This document shows, in pieces, positions 61,360 through 64,000 of a stretch of 64,000 bases of DNA. Location: NCBI GenBank assembly GCA_944332995.1, contig CALVKR010000007.1, forward strand, positions 20,781 to 84,780, written 5' to 3'. A program made the position numbers and the translations under genes. How positions within the stretch are numbered: position 1 is the stretch's first letter; each line of letters begins with the position of its first letter. The DNA comes from an uncultured Clostridia bacterium. GTDB lineage: Bacteria > Bacillota > Clostridia > Christensenellales > CAG-917. The notes under the pieces were generated by a model. It was not told the DNA's origin. It saw nothing but the letters and a program-made list of their open reading frames with translations, and did no database searches.

Positions 61360-63180
61360 ATGAAAAAGATCCTATTTTTGTTACTTTTTTTAACTAGCAT
61401 TTTTGGTTGCCTTTTATTTGTATCTGCTTGTGATAATAATTCAACTAGCGAAAATGATGATAATAAAGATAATTCTAAATCAACCTATGTGATAGATTTT
61501 TATATTAATAATGAAAAGCAAGAAGAAAGCCTCAATATTATAAATGGCGTGGATTATGAATTACCTCGCCCTAACGATATTACAAAAGACAGCTCAAGTA
61601 ATGTTTATTTCGTAGGTTGGTGTTTAGATGAACAATGTCGGAATATTTTACCGACTGATTATGTATTTACTGCTGACACAAAACTATACGCAAAATTTGA
61701 AAATGTAAATATTGAGGCTTATAAATACTCCATTGATAAAGGACAAGCAACCATAACAGGATATAATTTGAATGATACTACTTTTTTAGTTGTTCCGAAT
61801 TTCATTAATACTTTCCCCGTAATTAATATTGCAGATTTTGCTTTTTCTTCAAAAAAAACCATTAGAACAGTCATAATATTAGACGGCATTGAAAACATAG
61901 GCGGATATGCATTTGGAAATTGTAATTCTATTGAAAATATTTCCTTACCTTCAACTCTAAAAAAAATGAGCAATAGCTTTGAAAAATGTAGTTTGTTAAA
62001 GTCGATAAGCATACCCGAAAGCGTAAATGAGATGTCTAAAAACGCCTTTAGTGGATGTATAAACTTAGAGAGCATTAATGTTGATGAAAATAATGCAACT
62101 TATCATTCTTCCGGAAACTGTTTAATAGAAACAACAAGTAAAACATTAATTAAGGGTTGCAAAAATAGCATTATACCAAACGATGGTAGTATTACTAATA
62201 TACATAGTTCGGCATTTAGTGGAAGTAATATAGAAAGTATTTCAATACCTAATGGAATAAAAGAAATACCCAATGGGTTATTTGATGATTGCTGGCTTTT
62301 GAAGGAGGTAAAACTGCCAAGCACTCTCTTAGAAATAGGTAGTAATGCTTTTTCCAATTGTGTTTCACTGTCAGCTATTGAAATTCCTAATGGCGTAACT
62401 ACAATAAAATTTGGAGCATTCGCTGGTTGTTCTAGTCTAAAAACTCTTAGTATACCAAATACGGTATCGATAATTGAAGATAATGTTTTTTATAACTGTA
62501 ATAATTTGCACTACAATGTTTATGATAATTGCAATTATATCGGAAATGAGCAAAATCCATACCTTTTACTTGTAAGCATAATCAATTTGGACATTGAGAG
62601 TTGTAATATCAATAGTATGACTAAGATAATCGGTTATAAAGCATTTAAAAACTGTACTTCATTATTATCTATTTCGATTCCAAGTTCTGTTAGCACTATT
62701 TCAAATAGCGCTTTTTATGGTTGTAGTAAATTGGAAACTTTAAATCTTTCAAATGGACTACTAAATATTGGCAATGAAAGCTTTAATGGTTGTTCAAATC
62801 TTTTGGGAATAAGTATCCCTGATACTGTTGTTGATATAGGAGAAAGAGCATTTAAGGATTGTCAAAATTTAACACAAATTTCCATTGGTAGTGGCTTAAC
62901 TAAACTAAGCAATTCAATTTTTGTTAATTGCCCAAAAGTTAAGAATTTAATTATTTCGAATTCTATAGTAGATGTAGATGATAATCTTTTTGGATATTAC
63001 GCAGGATACACTATCTTTTATTATGGAACAGAGGACGAATATTTAAATAATAAAGTCTATGAGCACAATGCACATTTTGCCAATTTAGGTAACTGTTTCT
63101 TTTATAGTGCAAATCAACCAGATTCAAGTGGTAATTATTGGCATTACGATTTGGATAATCAGACACCCATAAAGTGGTAG
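61360..63180 (+). CDS. BspA-like leucine-rich-repeat lipoprotein
   Basis: 606 residues. The start at 61360 follows GAGG at 8 nt; the frame is open to 61297 without signals. Signal peptide MKKILFLLLFLTSIFGCLLF with lipobox VSAC. Residues about 45-115 form a Listeria-Bacteroides (InlB B-repeat) domain ending in YFVGWCLDEQC and TKLYAKF. From about 150 on, about 15 LRR_5/BspA repeats of 23 residues, e.g. LKSISIPESVNEMSKNAFSG. It is much more AT-rich than the surrounding genes, consistent with horizontal acquisition. It probably acts as a surface adhesin. Confidence 0.9.
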   Translation: MKKILFLLLFLTSIFGCLLFVSACDNNSTSENDDNKDNSKSTYVIDFYINNEKQEESLNIINGVDYELPRPNDITKDSSSNVYFVGWCLDEQCRNILPTDYVFTADTKLYAKFENVNIEAYKYSIDKGQATITGYNLNDTTFLVVPNFINTFPVINIADFAFSSKKTIRTVIILDGIENIGGYAFGNCNSIENISLPSTLKKMSNSFEKCSLLKSISIPESVNEMSKNAFSGCINLESINVDENNATYHSSGNCLIETTSKTLIKGCKNSIIPNDGSITNIHSSAFSGSNIESISIPNGIKEIPNGLFDDCWLLKEVKLPSTLLEIGSNAFSNCVSLSAIEIPNGVTTIKFGAFAGCSSLKTLSIPNTVSIIEDNVFYNCNNLHYNVYDNCNYIGNEQNPYLLLVSIINLDIESCNINSMTKIIGYKAFKNCTSLLSISIPSSVSTISNSAFYGCSKLETLNLSNGLLNIGNESFNGCSNLLGISIPDTVVDIGERAFKDCQNLTQISIGSGLTKLSNSIFVNCPKVKNLIISNSIVDVDDNLFGYYAGYTIFYYGTEDEYLNNKVYEHNAHFANLGNCFFYSANQPDSSGNYWHYDLDNQTPIKW

Positions 63181-63287
63181 ATCTGTTTTTCATTCATACG
63201 CAACAATATTCGACTCAAATAGCTCTCGCCCATTGCATAACAAAATTGAGCACAAGTTGAAAAGAAAGAAACTTGCAGTTAAAAAAC

Positions 63288-63317
63288 AAACGGCCTCTGA
63301 AATTAAGAGGTCGTTTT
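63288..63317 (+). terminator. terminator after the BspA-like gene
   Basis: AACGGCCTCT/AGAGGTCGTT (one G-U) then TTTTTC, about 110 bp past the stop. Confidence 0.78.
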
Positions 63318-63371
63318 TCGTTATATTCAGACTGCTTATTATATTTTTATAGACTGTCCATTTTTGTTATT

Positions 63372-63535
63372 CTACCCCTCGAGCATACTTTCCAGAATGA
63401 TCGCTTCGGGCGAATCGGGAATATACTCCGTAGCGGAAATAACTTTCACGCCGTTGTCTTTCAGCGTTTTCTTGTGTACCGCCATTTCGTATTTGTTGCG
63501 GCTGAATCTGTCTAATTTGTAAGCATTCACACAAT
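63372..63535 (-). pseudogene. serine recombinase fragment (large resolvase/TnpX type)
   Basis: On the minus strand the frame reads YKLDRFSRNKYEMAVHKKTL, KDNGVKVISATEYIPDSPEA, IILESMLEG and then TAG. This matches the middle of the serine-recombinase catalytic domain, where the true protein continues with a MAEYYS-like stretch. Upstream sequence runs into an apparent frameshift near 63525 (a VYKLDRF-type segment is broken), and the N- and C-terminal parts are absent. It is a decayed remnant of a mobile element. Confidence 0.75.
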
Positions 63536-63540
63536 CAATA

Positions 63541-63959
63541 TGTTGTATTTATTCTCGAAATTATAATTCGATTTACGTTACTAACGCTCCGCCATTAGGG
63601 AATAATACGAACCTTGATTTCGGGTCCTTATTTTTTTTTGCCGTCGATTACTTCGGCATCATCGTTGAACGAAAATAAACGCTCCAAATTTTGCCGTTTC
63701 GTGGCGGCTATCGAAGCACGGATTTCGAAGAAGTCAACGCGAAAAAATATCGCTTAAAAATCAAATACCTTTTAACTTAAAAGCCGAGAAGAAAATTCTT
63801 CTCGGCTTTTTCTTTTGCCTTGTAATTTAACAACTCCAACTCAATATTTTTTCGTGGCCGTTTGACTTCTGATTTTCTTTCTTCCAATGAACAGACCTAT
63901 GCTCAATCGGTGCTGCTCAGGTACTGCCGAAAGGCAAAATAAATTTGGAGGTAAATCCT
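63541..63959. other. intergenic, possible element debris
   Basis: 419 bp. A plus-strand frame ending GGYRSTDFEEVNAKKYRLKI at about 63711-63778 looks like the tail of a lost gene, but I cannot identify it. The 63778-63812 terminator follows it directly. Nothing else is recognised before the last gene start. Confidence 0.4.
63778..63812 (+). terminator. intrinsic terminator
   Basis: AAGCCGAGAAGA aaat TCTTCTCGGCTT then TTT. Confidence 0.88.
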
Positions 63960-64000
63960 ATGGAAAACAAAGTTTCCCAAATTCCTGAATTCAAGAGGTA
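63960..64000 (+). CDS. start of a gene cut by the window end
   Basis: ATG at 63960 with GGAGG 8 nt upstream; reads MENKVSQIPEFKR to the window edge. The opening resembles the N-termini of some TnpX-type serine recombinases, and a recombinase fragment lies 0.5 kb away, but 13 residues cannot decide it. Confidence 0.5.
   Translation, partial: MENKVSQIPEFKR

Overview
The window looks like a chromosome segment of a low-to-moderate GC, endospore-forming member of the Clostridia (Bacillota), probably an uncultured gut-type lineage. The evidence is the sporulation and germination genes (spoIIR, sleB, ypeB, a sigH-like sigma factor), the Firmicute order mini-RNase III - rlmB - sigH, a DUF896 (YnzC) gene, a short-form HisG with HisZ, many 'ACDN/ACNE' lipoproteins, strong SD sequences, and sigma-A promoters that nearly all have a 17-bp spacer. 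The exact genus cannot be read from the sequence.

Layout. 0-4 kb: a VanW-domain protein (its 5' end lies outside the window), a phosphohexomutase and a lipoprotein. 4.2-22.2 kb: a nitrogen/glutamine island. On the minus strand are a type III glutamine synthetase, an ammonium channel fused to a PII domain, asparagine synthetase, CTP synthase and carbamoyl-phosphate synthase (carA-carB). Divergently on the plus strand are a three-piece (archaeal-type) glutamate synthase, a type I glutamine synthetase and an ANTAR-domain RNA-binding regulator. The glnN and gltB transcripts each begin with a strong promoter followed within about 10-15 nt by an intrinsic terminator, which suggests attenuation control. 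22.2-27.5 kb: an accessory stretch with a DtxR-like regulator, an AT-rich TIR-like/membrane fusion gene (a candidate defence or NAD-signalling effector), a membrane protein - SPFH - ribbon-helix-helix operon, and about 1.4 kb of repeated palindromic modules ending at a tRNA-Pro(CGG) gene.

27.6-33.7 kb: a small Cys-rich protein, then metF - activation-domain protein - metH (B12-dependent methionine synthesis), then a cobalamin riboswitch controlling a DUF4430-type lipoprotein and an ECF transporter S component. 33.8-42.4 kb: a zinc-ribbon membrane protein, ypeB-sleB, spoIIR, a NUDIX hydrolase, a helical protein and a large Ig-like/transglutaminase lipoprotein. 42.6-47.0 kb: mrnC-rlmB-sigH, then rpsF-ssb-rpsR, a DUF3267 putative membrane metalloprotease, and DUF896 with a small partner. 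47.2-55.8 kb: a full histidine operon (yerC-hisZ-G-D-C-B-H-A-F-IE) that runs on into ung and yhbY. Its promoter has an inverted repeat filling the -35/-10 spacer.

56-64 kb: a lipoprotein, a ClC-family transporter with an apparent non-ATG start, a 151-bp tandem duplication, tRNA-Ser(GCT), long inverted repeats, an AT-rich BspA-like leucine-rich-repeat lipoprotein, a serine-recombinase remnant, and the first 13 codons of a further gene. The region beyond tRNA-Ser has the character of a decayed integration site. The strongest candidate for a new system is the TIR-like/RipA-like membrane fusion at 22.8-23.7 kb. The most coherent regulatory story is the nitrogen island with its attenuated leaders and ANTAR protein.
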